A stretch of DNA of 34,942 nt. Source: Candidatus Delongbacteria bacterium (GTDB lineage: Bacteria > UBA4055). Positions 1-7,745 of this stretch are shown here, piece by piece. Each line of letters starts with the position of its first letter. Position 1 is the first letter of the stretch. The DNA is taken from positions 1-34,942 of the forward strand of contig JAFGVM010000081.1 in the NCBI GenBank assembly GCA_016937995.1, given 5' to 3'. Position numbers and translations under genes: made by a program. The notes under the pieces are model-generated. The model worked only from the letters and a program-made list of their open reading frames with translations. It did no database searches and was not told the DNA's origin.

Positions 1-47
1 AACTCTAAAAATAAAAATATGAACTTATATAATCAAATCTTAATGAG

Positions 48-356
48 TTACAACGATTTTAGCACCCACTTTTTGACCATTAACCCTAATTTGTCGGTTT
101 CACTGTCAAAAACCTTTTTAAGTTGTTCATAAAGATACAGCTCGATCTCTTTAAACTGATTCTTTCTCGCGATCTCAAGAGGAGATAATCCGTTTTTATC
201 TTTAGTAATAACAGACACACCGCTTTCAACAAGTGATATGACCTTGCTTAAATTACCATCTTCAATTGCTTTAAAAAGCTTATCTTCATTTGATGAGCAG
301 GAAAATAAAGATAAAATTACAGATATTATAATGATGATCCTAAAGATTTTATACAT
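48..356 (-). CDS. small ankyrin-repeat lipoprotein
   Basis: This 102-residue protein starts with a hydrophobic signal ending in LFSC (Cys20), a lipobox with Phe at -2, so it is probably lipidated and exported. Residues about 25-80 look like one to two ankyrin repeats (KAIEDGNLSKVISLVESG, then a NGLSPLEIARKN helix pair). Such domains bind proteins; the partner is unknown. The start follows AGGAGAG on the minus strand. The gene lies 18 bases downstream of tyrS with no terminator between them, so it is probably cotranscribed with tyrS. The ankyrin match is by eye, and function beyond a possible binding role is unknown. Confidence 0.7.
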   Translation of the reverse strand: MYKIFRIIIIISVILSLFSCSSNEDKLFKAIEDGNLSKVISLVESGVSVITKDKNGLSPLEIARKNQFKEIELYLYEQLKKVFDSETDKLGLMVKKWVLKSL

Positions 357-374
357 GATCTCTCCTATAAACGA

Positions 375-1598
375 TTAGATTACTTTCACCAGAAGAAAAG
401 TCTTCTTGCCTTTTTTCATCATGAACTCACCATTTGTGAGATCGTTTTTATCAAAAACAGAATTAATATCATTTACTTTCTTATCATTGATACTCAAACC
501 GCCCTGCTTGATCATTCTTCGTGCTTCACCCTTTGATTCGAAAAGATTTGCTTCGACTGTAATATCTACAATAAGTTTGTCAATTACTTTATTTTTGTCC
601 ATTTCGATGCTTGGGGCACCATCGCTTCCACCATTTAAAAATATGTTTTTTGCTGCTTCTCTTGCGGAATCAGCATTTTCGACACCGTGAAGTATTTTTG
701 TTGCTTCGTAAGCTAGTAATTCTTTGACCTGATTCAGATCTTCACCTTTATAAGTTTCAAACTTATTAATTTCATCAAGGGGTATGTAAGTAAATATTTT
801 TATGAATTTTATTACATCCTCATCTGTTGAATTTCTCCAGAATTGATAATATTCATATGGTGTAGTCCATTCGGGATCAAGCCATATTGCTCCGCCTTCA
901 GTTTTCCCCATTTTTTTTCCATCAGATTTTGTTAAAAGTGGAAAAGTCATTCCCATTCCCTCTCTTGCATCAATCCTACGTATCAATTCAATTCCAGCGA
1001 TAATGTTTGACCATTGATCATCTCCACCAATTTGTAATTCACATTCGTATTTTCGTGATAATACATAAAAGTCATAAGCCTGCATTATCATATAATTGAA
1101 TTCCAAAAATGATAACCCCTTCTCCATTCTCATCTTAAAACATTCAGCTGCCAACATTCTGTTCACTGTGAAATGTGGTCCGACAGTTCTAATAAAATGT
1201 ATATAATTTTCATTCCCTAACCAGTCGTAATTATTCACTAGAAGTGCTTTTTCTTCTTTAAAGTCTATAAAATGAGATAACTGTTTTTTTATTCCTCGAA
1301 GATTTTCTTGAATTTTTTCATCAGTTAGCATTTCTCTCATACTGTCTTTACCACTCGGATCCCCAACCAGAGCAGTAGCTCCTCCAACAACACAAATAGG
1401 TCGGTGCCCTGCTCTTTGCATATGCGAAAGTAGCATAATAGGCATAAGATGACCTACGTGCAATGATTCTTTAGTCGGGTCAAAGCCTACGTACATGCTT
1501 ATTTTTTTATTATTCAGGATGTTTTCAATTCTTTCTTCAGGGACAGTGATCTGTTTAATAAAACCACGTTGTTTAAGCTCTGTAAATAAATTCGACAT
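375..1598 (-). CDS. tyrS: tyrosyl-tRNA synthetase
   Basis: Class I cytoplasmic aminoacyl-tRNA synthetase that attaches tyrosine to tRNA-Tyr. At 407 residues it has the usual bacterial length. The Rossmann-fold signatures are intact: YVGFDPT (36-42) in the tyrosine pocket, HVGH (47-50) as the HIGH motif, QIGGDDQWSNI (189-199), and KMGKT (229-233) as the KMSKS loop. Residues about 345-407 form the S4 RNA-binding domain (ARRMIKQGGLSIN). The start is preceded by TAGGAAAAG. It diverges from glnS, with a promoter at 1649-1677, and the small ankyrin lipoprotein gene follows it. Identification is secure. Confidence 0.97.
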   Translation of the reverse strand: MSNLFTELKQRGFIKQITVPEERIENILNNKKISMYVGFDPTKESLHVGHLMPIMLLSHMQRAGHRPICVVGGATALVGDPSGKDSMREMLTDEKIQENLRGIKKQLSHFIDFKEEKALLVNNYDWLGNENYIHFIRTVGPHFTVNRMLAAECFKMRMEKGLSFLEFNYMIMQAYDFYVLSRKYECELQIGGDDQWSNIIAGIELIRRIDAREGMGMTFPLLTKSDGKKMGKTEGGAIWLDPEWTTPYEYYQFWRNSTDEDVIKFIKIFTYIPLDEINKFETYKGEDLNQVKELLAYEATKILHGVENADSAREAAKNIFLNGGSDGAPSIEMDKNKVIDKLIVDITVEANLFESKGEARRMIKQGGLSINDKKVNDINSVFDKNDLTNGEFMMKKGKKTFLLVKVI

Positions 1599-1648
1599 TT
1601 CTTTTCCTACTTTTCTGTTTGTTAATAGTTTGCAATAGACTCAGTATA

Positions 1649-1677
1649 AATATATTTACCCATGAATGATTTAACAA
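1649..1677 (-). promoter_or_regulatory. predicted promoter of tyrS
   Basis: On the minus strand it reads TTGTTA, 17 bases, TATATT, about 50 bases before the tyrS start. The -10 hexamer and spacing match the other promoters predicted in this window. Confidence 0.6.
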
Positions 1678-1696
1678 GCAAAATATATTTAGTTAA

Positions 1697-1725
1697 TTGA
1701 TTATTCTAACATACATGATTATATT
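1697..1725 (+). promoter_or_regulatory. predicted promoter of glnS
   Basis: TTGATT (1697-1702), 17 bases, TATATT (1720-1725), 35 bases before the glnS start. It lies back to back with the tyrS promoter. Confidence 0.6.
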
Positions 1726-1760
1726 GTGGGTCTTAAATATAACATTTACAGGTAAGTTCC

Positions 1761-3407
1761 ATGAAAGAAGAAATTACAAGATCGAATTTTATTAAGACGT
1801 TTATTGATGAAGACCTCGAAAGCGGTAGATTTTCTAAAGTTCACACCAGATTTCCTCCTGAACCGAGCGGATATTTGCACATTGGACATGCAAAAGCAAT
1901 TGTGATCAGTTATGGAATTGCAGAGGAGTATAACGGCTTATATAACCTGAGGTTCGATGATACAAATCCTCTAAAAGAAGATAAAGAATATGAGCTTGGT
2001 ATTATCAGAGATATAAAGTGGCTTGGTTTTGACTGGGGGGACAGATTATTTTACGCTTCAGATTATTTTCCTATCCTGTATGATTTTGCAGTTGAACTTA
2101 TAAAAAAAGGCAAAGCATATGTTTGCGATCTAAGTCCTGAAGAAATGAAAATTTATAGAGGAACTCTTACTGAACCGGGTAAGGACAGTCCATACAGAAA
2201 TCGAACTGTCAGTGAAAATATGGATCTGTTCGAGAGAATGAAAAATGGAGAATTTTCTGAAGGATCAAAAGTACTCAGAGCCAAGATTGATATGGCCAGT
2301 CCAAATATGAATATGAGAGATCCTGTGATGTACAGAATTCTTTTTAAAGAACATCATAGATGTGGTAAACAATGGTGTATCTACCCGTCATACGATTTTA
2401 CTCACGGACAGTCAGATTCGATAGAAGGTATCACTCATTCATTATGTGACCTGTCTTTTGAAAATCACAGACCGTTATACGACTGGTTCATAGAAGAATT
2501 AGGAATATTTCATTCAAGGCAGATCGAATTTTCCAGACTGAATCTTTCACATACTGTTACTAGTAAGAGAAAATTGAAGGAATTAGTTGAAAATGATATA
2601 GTTAAAGGTTGGGATGACCCAAGATTGCCGACTTTGATCGGACTTAGAAGAAGGGGTGTGCCTCCAGAAGCTATAAAAGAATTTGTCGGAGCGATCGGCA
2701 CCAGTAAAAAAGAGGGTGTTATAGATGTTGAAACATTTGATTATTATATCAGAGAGAATTTAAAACTTACGAGCTCTCATATAATGGCAGTTCTTGATCC
2801 GGTAAAATTAGTAATAAATAATTATCCTGAAGATAAATGTGAAATTTTAAATCTTGAAAATTTCCCGAATCTTAAAGATTCAGAAACACGTGAAGTAAAA
2901 TTTTCGAGAACATTGTATGTTGAAAGGGATGATGTAAAAGAAGAAAGTGATGAAAAGTTTTTTAGGCTTGCTCCGGGTAACTATGTTAAGTTGAGAAAAA
3001 CTTATATAGTTAAGTGTACAGCTGTTGAAAAGGATAATAGTGGTAGAATCGATACAGTTTATTGTGATTTAGTACCTGATTCTCAGAAGAGTATGAAAAT
3101 TGACAGTAAAAAAGTGAATGGTATAATTCACTGGGTATCTGCTAATGACTCAATTGATGCTGAAGTAAGAATTTATGACAAACTTTTTACTAAAGAGAAC
3201 CCTTTAGATGATAAGGGTGCGGATTTTAAGGAATTTATTAATAGTAATTCCCTGAGCGTATATAAAAATTGTAAGATCGAGAATAGTGTTGCAAAAGCAA
3301 AACAGGAAGATAGATTTCAGTTTGAAAGAGTGGGTTATTTTTGTGTTGATATGTTGGATTCCGTTGATGGAAAACTGGTATTCAATAAAACATTATCTTT
3401 ACGCTAA
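1761..3407 (+). CDS. glnS: glutaminyl-tRNA synthetase
   Basis: Class I synthetase that charges tRNA-Gln directly with glutamine. Its 548 residues match the enteric enzyme in length and can be followed along the whole chain. PPEPSGYLHIGHAK (32-45) carries the HIGH motif. RFDDTNP follows, and GWDDPRLPTLIGLRRRG is the anticodon-side signature. The C-terminal anticodon-binding beta-barrels contain IIHWVSA and end in FQFERVGYFC. The KMSKS loop reads VTSKR (266-270), with Thr where the enteric enzyme has Met (VMSKR); the Ser-Lys-Arg core is kept. The start follows AGGTAAG. It is apparently monocistronic, with its own promoter (1697-1725) and terminator (3431-3460). Confidence 0.97.
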   Translation: MKEEITRSNFIKTFIDEDLESGRFSKVHTRFPPEPSGYLHIGHAKAIVISYGIAEEYNGLYNLRFDDTNPLKEDKEYELGIIRDIKWLGFDWGDRLFYASDYFPILYDFAVELIKKGKAYVCDLSPEEMKIYRGTLTEPGKDSPYRNRTVSENMDLFERMKNGEFSEGSKVLRAKIDMASPNMNMRDPVMYRILFKEHHRCGKQWCIYPSYDFTHGQSDSIEGITHSLCDLSFENHRPLYDWFIEELGIFHSRQIEFSRLNLSHTVTSKRKLKELVENDIVKGWDDPRLPTLIGLRRRGVPPEAIKEFVGAIGTSKKEGVIDVETFDYYIRENLKLTSSHIMAVLDPVKLVINNYPEDKCEILNLENFPNLKDSETREVKFSRTLYVERDDVKEESDEKFFRLAPGNYVKLRKTYIVKCTAVEKDNSGRIDTVYCDLVPDSQKSMKIDSKKVNGIIHWVSANDSIDAEVRIYDKLFTKENPLDDKGADFKEFINSNSLSVYKNCKIENSVAKAKQEDRFQFERVGYFCVDMLDSVDGKLVFNKTLSLR

Positions 3408-3430
3408 GTCATATTTTTTATTTTTCTATA

Positions 3431-3460
3431 ACGGAAATCTTCAGATTTCCGTTTTTTTTT
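3431..3460 (+). terminator. rho-independent terminator of glnS
   Basis: The perfect 10-bp stem ACGGAAATCT / AGATTTCCGT with a tight loop is followed by a run of nine T, 24 bases after the glnS stop. Confidence 0.9.
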
Positions 3461-3484
3461 AATCTATTTTGCAATTTTTTTTGC

Positions 3485-3513
3485 TTGTCAAATATATATA
3501 TATATACTATATT
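3485..3513 (+). promoter_or_regulatory. predicted promoter of the PPIase-bamD operon
   Basis: TTGTCA (3485-3490), 17 bases made mostly of a TA run, TATATT (3508-3513), 50 bases before the first ATG. Both hexamers match the sigma70 consensus at five of six positions. It appears to drive all seven genes up to the terminator at 13237. Confidence 0.7.
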
Positions 3514-3563
3514 CATTGGAGTTTCTAAATTAGGTATAAATCAAAACATTCAGGAGTAACTTA

Positions 3564-5024
3564 ATGAGATTTATCAAAGCAACCGCAGTAATCATAGCAA
3601 TAATAACTTTAATAGCCTGCAAACAAAATTCAAACAACTCTAAATACGTAGTTACATCTTCTGTAGGTAATATCATTTTTTCCGACTTTCAGGATCAGAT
3701 GTTAAAGAAAGAATTTGAAGGTGATAAGCTTAAAGCTGCAAACAGTAAAATGGAGCAGAGAGAAAGATTTCTAAATTCAATGATAATGGATAATATCGTA
3801 AAGGATATGGCCGCAAAAAATGATCTTGACACTGTTAAAACCGTAAAGGATAAGTTCCATAATATTTTGTTTTACGATGCGATAGTTAATCACATGGTCG
3901 TTGATAGTGTTGAGAGTAAGATCTTCAGCCAAAAGGATGTTCTAGATACCTATGAAAAGAAAAAAACAGATTACTTCCCTAAACATATTCTTATAGCTGT
4001 AGATAAATCGCTGAACGATACACAGGCAAAAATGAAAATAGATTCCATTTACAATGAATTGGTGTCAGGTAAGGATTTCTCAGAACTCGCAAAAAAATAT
4101 TCATCAGATAAAAAAACAGGTGTTAACGGAGGAGAGTTGGGGTGGTTGCACTCTTATGACCTTCTTGAAGAATTTGAAAATGTATTGATAAAGCTTAAGA
4201 AAGGTGAGATATCAAAGCCTTTTAAAACAAAATATGGATATCATATCGCATTATTATCGGACATTAAAAATAATGAAGACCTGAAACCTTTTGAAGAAGA
4301 GAAGGGTGTTATAGAAAAGGAGTTGACGGCTAAATACGGAAAAGAATATTCAAATGAAAGCAGAAAATTTCTTGATAACATAATGGTAAGGTTAAATGTC
4401 AGAATAGACACTTTGGGTATTAAAACTCTCGTTAAGCAGTATAGAAAGAACGAACTGGAATTTAAAGATACCGACAAAGATCCTATTTCCAGATTCTCAA
4501 ATGAAGACAGAAAAAAGATCCTGGCAAGTTTCAATGATGTCAAGATTGATATTGATACTCTGCTGACAATGATGGGAACAATTCAGATCAATAAAAGACC
4601 ACCTCTAAAGAATCTAAACAACGTTATAGATATTCTGAAGAATATTCTAAAAATAAAAATGCTAGAGAATTATGCAGAAAATTTGGGTTATACAAAACGA
4701 CCGGAACTGATCGAAAAAGCTAAAGATGCAATGTTGCCTACATACAAAGATGTACTTATTAACAAGCTTGTAAAATCTAAAATTGAGATTTCTGAAAAGG
4801 AAATTGAGGAATTTTACAAGGAAAACATGGACAAATATAAAACACCTGAAGGATACGATCCGATCGATAAAGTAAAAGCAGGAATAAAAAATTCAATTAA
4901 AGGTAAAAAATTCAAAAAAGAGCTGAATAAATGGGAGGATGACCTTTTTAAGAATTATGATGTTAAAGTAAACAAGGTGCTATTGGAAGAAACCTTCTAC
5001 TACGTAAGTGATGACAAACAATAG
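3564..5024 (+). CDS. parvulin-type PPIase lipoprotein (PpiC family)
   Basis: A 486-residue exported lipoprotein with signal and lipobox LIAC (Cys19). Residues about 138-235 are a rotamase (PpiC) domain: FPKHILIAVD, then DFSELAKKYSSD, NGGELGWL and PFKTKYGYHIALL, the usual order of landmarks. The rest is charged and helical, as in the SurA/PrsA chaperone arms. The family folds or escorts secreted and outer-membrane proteins in the periplasm. The lipid anchor makes it PrsA-like in topology. AGGAG (3552-3556) sets the start. It is the first of three consecutive PPIase genes, 14 bases before the next. The domain call is firm; the specific clients are unknown. Confidence 0.88.
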   Translation: MRFIKATAVIIAIITLIACKQNSNNSKYVVTSSVGNIIFSDFQDQMLKKEFEGDKLKAANSKMEQRERFLNSMIMDNIVKDMAAKNDLDTVKTVKDKFHNILFYDAIVNHMVVDSVESKIFSQKDVLDTYEKKKTDYFPKHILIAVDKSLNDTQAKMKIDSIYNELVSGKDFSELAKKYSSDKKTGVNGGELGWLHSYDLLEEFENVLIKLKKGEISKPFKTKYGYHIALLSDIKNNEDLKPFEEEKGVIEKELTAKYGKEYSNESRKFLDNIMVRLNVRIDTLGIKTLVKQYRKNELEFKDTDKDPISRFSNEDRKKILASFNDVKIDIDTLLTMMGTIQINKRPPLKNLNNVIDILKNILKIKMLENYAENLGYTKRPELIEKAKDAMLPTYKDVLINKLVKSKIEISEKEIEEFYKENMDKYKTPEGYDPIDKVKAGIKNSIKGKKFKKELNKWEDDLFKNYDVKVNKVLLEETFYYVSDDKQ

Positions 5025-5038
5025 GGATTACTGAAAAT

Positions 5039-6445
5039 ATGCGAAAATTTATACTTTTAATACTCATAATGTCAGTAGCAGGAAGTTATGCTGCTTTGGA
5101 TTCAAATCTGGTATTAACACCCGGTTATGAAAACAAAGTATTGGCTACGATCGATGGTAAAGAGATCAAAGAATTTGATGTTTTTGGTATTCCCAGCTTT
5201 TCAAAGATTAGAGAAAAGATCAGTTTGCAAACAAGAATTGCAAAGATCCAGGACCATATTCTGGATGTGATTTTTCAGAAAGAGGGTAATACTCCTGAAA
5301 TTACAAATTCAGTTGATTACGTCAAAACCTATAACATGATATCAAAAAAGATCTCAGTCGATCAATTCAGGGATGATCTGATTGATAAGAAATTTCTAGG
5401 AAAAAGACAGATCGAAGAATATTACGAACTTAATAAGGATAAATATCCTGAAGGAATGAAAGATATTGCGAAAATTAAAGAAGATCTACGAAATTCTAGG
5501 AAAAGAGAGATCGATTCATTCATTTCTCACACACTTGATTCATTGAAAATTGATAAGAAAGTTGAGTATAACGAAGAATTACTGAGAAAGATAGCAGAGA
5601 TAAGATTGTCAGAGCCTTCTGTATTCGCAGATTCTTTAAAATCTATTGGTTTAGGGAAAGTATTGGTAAGTTACAAGGATCAGAAAAAAACCATTACAGA
5701 CCTGTATGCAGTTGTAAGAAATTTTAAACCATACCACATGGATAATTTAAATAATATAAGAGTTTTAAAATCTTTGGTAGATGGTGAGATATTAAATGAA
5801 CTGTTGGCTGAAATAGCAAAATCAAAAGGGTATTTAGATGATAAAAGGGTAATCGAGAATTCAAAAGATAAAATGAAGTATTTTATTTCTTCTGAGTACA
5901 AAAAAAGATTATTCCAGGTTGATAATTTCAAACCTACAAAGGATGAGCTGATCGACTATTATATTGAGCACAAAGATGATCCTGAACTTAAAACCAGAAA
6001 AAAAATGTGGACTTTTGAAATATTTAAAGCTTACGACAATTCAGACAGTATTGACACCAATGATAAAATTAAAGTTGCTTTGGAACTTGAAAATATTCGA
6101 CAAAAGATACTCAATGGTGAAAGTTTTGAAAAATACGCAAAATTCTACGCAAGGCCAAGTACAAGAGATGGAGAGCTTGGTTACATATACAGGACTGACT
6201 ATGCTATGATAGGTGAAACCGCTGATAAACTTGAAGTTAATGAGATCTCTGAGTTGATAATTCAACAGAAAGCAATATCGATAGTAAAAGTGACAGAGAT
6301 AAAAAATCCACAATTGTATAAATTCGATTATGTGGAGGAGATAGTTAAGAATAGGGTGATTGACCAAAAGAGAGATAAGTTCAAGGACGAATTAAAGAGT
6401 AAACTTTTTAAAAAATACAATGTTGTGTTTTTAGGCGAGCAATAA
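5039..6445 (+). CDS. periplasmic PPIase-like protein (divergent PpiC family)
   Basis: This 468-residue protein has a cleavable signal peptide (MRKFILLILIMSVAGSYA). A SurA-like helical N-terminal region begins at about residue 35 (NKVLATIDGKEI). Near residues 317-425 is a divergent PpiC domain: ESFEKYAKFYARPS, RDGELGYIYR and LEVNEISELI keep the order of parvulin landmarks, but the active-site segments are less conserved than in its two neighbours. It may therefore act as a chaperone more than as an isomerase. It sits 14 bases after the lipoprotein PPIase and 12 bases before surA. Confidence 0.75.
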   Translation: MRKFILLILIMSVAGSYAALDSNLVLTPGYENKVLATIDGKEIKEFDVFGIPSFSKIREKISLQTRIAKIQDHILDVIFQKEGNTPEITNSVDYVKTYNMISKKISVDQFRDDLIDKKFLGKRQIEEYYELNKDKYPEGMKDIAKIKEDLRNSRKREIDSFISHTLDSLKIDKKVEYNEELLRKIAEIRLSEPSVFADSLKSIGLGKVLVSYKDQKKTITDLYAVVRNFKPYHMDNLNNIRVLKSLVDGEILNELLAEIAKSKGYLDDKRVIENSKDKMKYFISSEYKKRLFQVDNFKPTKDELIDYYIEHKDDPELKTRKKMWTFEIFKAYDNSDSIDTNDKIKVALELENIRQKILNGESFEKYAKFYARPSTRDGELGYIYRTDYAMIGETADKLEVNEISELIIQQKAISIVKVTEIKNPQLYKFDYVEEIVKNRVIDQKRDKFKDELKSKLFKKYNVVFLGEQ

Positions 6446-6457
6446 ACCGGAGATAAA

Positions 6458-7720
6458 GTGAAAAGTGTTATATATATCCTGATAGCCATACTGTTTTATG
6501 CGAGCAGTACTCGATGCGAAATAATTGATAGAATATCTGCTGTGGTCGGAGATGAGATCATTTTGCAAAGTGAAGTCTATCAATTGGTAGAGCACCAGAA
6601 ATATATGCTGAGCGGGAATTATAACAAAGCGGAACTCAGGCAGATGGTACTTGACGAGCTAGTGTCTGCAAAAATATTATATGATGTCGCACTAAAAGAC
6701 ACCACCATAACTGTTGAAGATGAGGAAGTAGAACGGATATTGGATGACAGGATAAATTCTGTTCTTGAGAGAGTTGGTGGAGAAAAAAATCTTCAGGAAC
6801 AATACAATACTACTGTTAGCAAACTAAAAAAAGAATATAGAACTGAAATAAGAAAAACTCTGTTCGTCGACAAGCTTAAAAACAGAAAACTTCAAAAAAT
6901 CGATGTTTCAAGAAAGGAGATCGAGGATTTTTATAACAATTTTAAAGATTCTATTCCTGAAGTAAAATCAACGATATCACTCAGTCAACTGGTCATAAAC
7001 AGCAGTGATGAGTCATTAGCATTACAAAAAGTATTTCAAAAACTTAAAGCCATTAAAGAAGAAATAATTTCAGGTAAGATCACTTTTGAGGAAGCTGCAG
7101 AAAAATACTCACAGGATCCTGCTTCAGCCAAAAACGGTGGTGAACTGGGTATCACTTCAAGAGGTGATCTTGTTACAGAATATGAAATATCCGCTTACAA
7201 CCTGAATGAAGGAGATATTTCTGAACCGGTAAGAACAGCTTTCGGGTATCATCTGATCAGACTGAATAAAAAGATCGGCGAGAAGATAAATACATCTCAT
7301 ATACTCATAAAAGCCACACAAGATGAAGCAGATGATGATGCAGCTAAAAATAAAGCACTACTTGTTAAAGATTCCATAATGAACAAGTACATGACATTTG
7401 AGGAAGCTGTTAAAAAATATAGCTCAGATCCGGTGTCTAAAGCTAAAAATGGCAGGATAGGAATTCTTAAAACTGATGATCTTGATCCAAAATATCAGGA
7501 TATTTTCTCGGATTCGAAAATTGGATTTATAAGTGATCCGCTCAAGCAAAACGATGGGTATTATGTTTATAAGGTCATTGATAAACAATCTGCCCATAAA
7601 GTTGACTTAAAAACTGATTATAGTATGTTGAAAAATCTTGCTTCAGATCGTAAGAGACAGGAAGTTATGAAAAAATGGATTGAAGAGCTGAAAGAAAAAG
7701 TGTATATTGAAATCAAGTAA
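6458..7720 (+). CDS. surA: periplasmic chaperone/peptidyl-prolyl isomerase SurA
   Basis: A 420-residue periplasmic chaperone with the SurA layout: signal peptide, then the N-terminal module opening DRISAVVGDEIILQSEV (about 24-40), two parvulin domains and a C-terminal helix. The parvulin domains lie near 171-272 (KNGGELGITSRGD, GYHLIRL) and 277-376 (NTSHILIKA, KNGRIGILK). SurA guides unfolded outer-membrane proteins to the BAM complex, and bamD lies two genes downstream. The start is GTG, preceded by GGAGAT. The Cys at the end of the signal has Arg before it, so it is not a lipobox. Family placement is confident. Confidence 0.9.
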   Translation: MKSVIYILIAILFYASSTRCEIIDRISAVVGDEIILQSEVYQLVEHQKYMLSGNYNKAELRQMVLDELVSAKILYDVALKDTTITVEDEEVERILDDRINSVLERVGGEKNLQEQYNTTVSKLKKEYRTEIRKTLFVDKLKNRKLQKIDVSRKEIEDFYNNFKDSIPEVKSTISLSQLVINSSDESLALQKVFQKLKAIKEEIISGKITFEEAAEKYSQDPASAKNGGELGITSRGDLVTEYEISAYNLNEGDISEPVRTAFGYHLIRLNKKIGEKINTSHILIKATQDEADDDAAKNKALLVKDSIMNKYMTFEEAVKKYSSDPVSKAKNGRIGILKTDDLDPKYQDIFSDSKIGFISDPLKQNDGYYVYKVIDKQSAHKVDLKTDYSMLKNLASDRKRQEVMKKWIEELKEKVYIEIK

Positions 7721-7745
7721 TGTGTAAATTACAAGGATAACGTTA

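Noticed and set aside
6458-6520. SurA as a lipoprotein, from the Cys at the end of its signal
   Set aside because: The residues before the Cys are Ser-Thr-Arg; Arg at -1 does not fit a lipobox.
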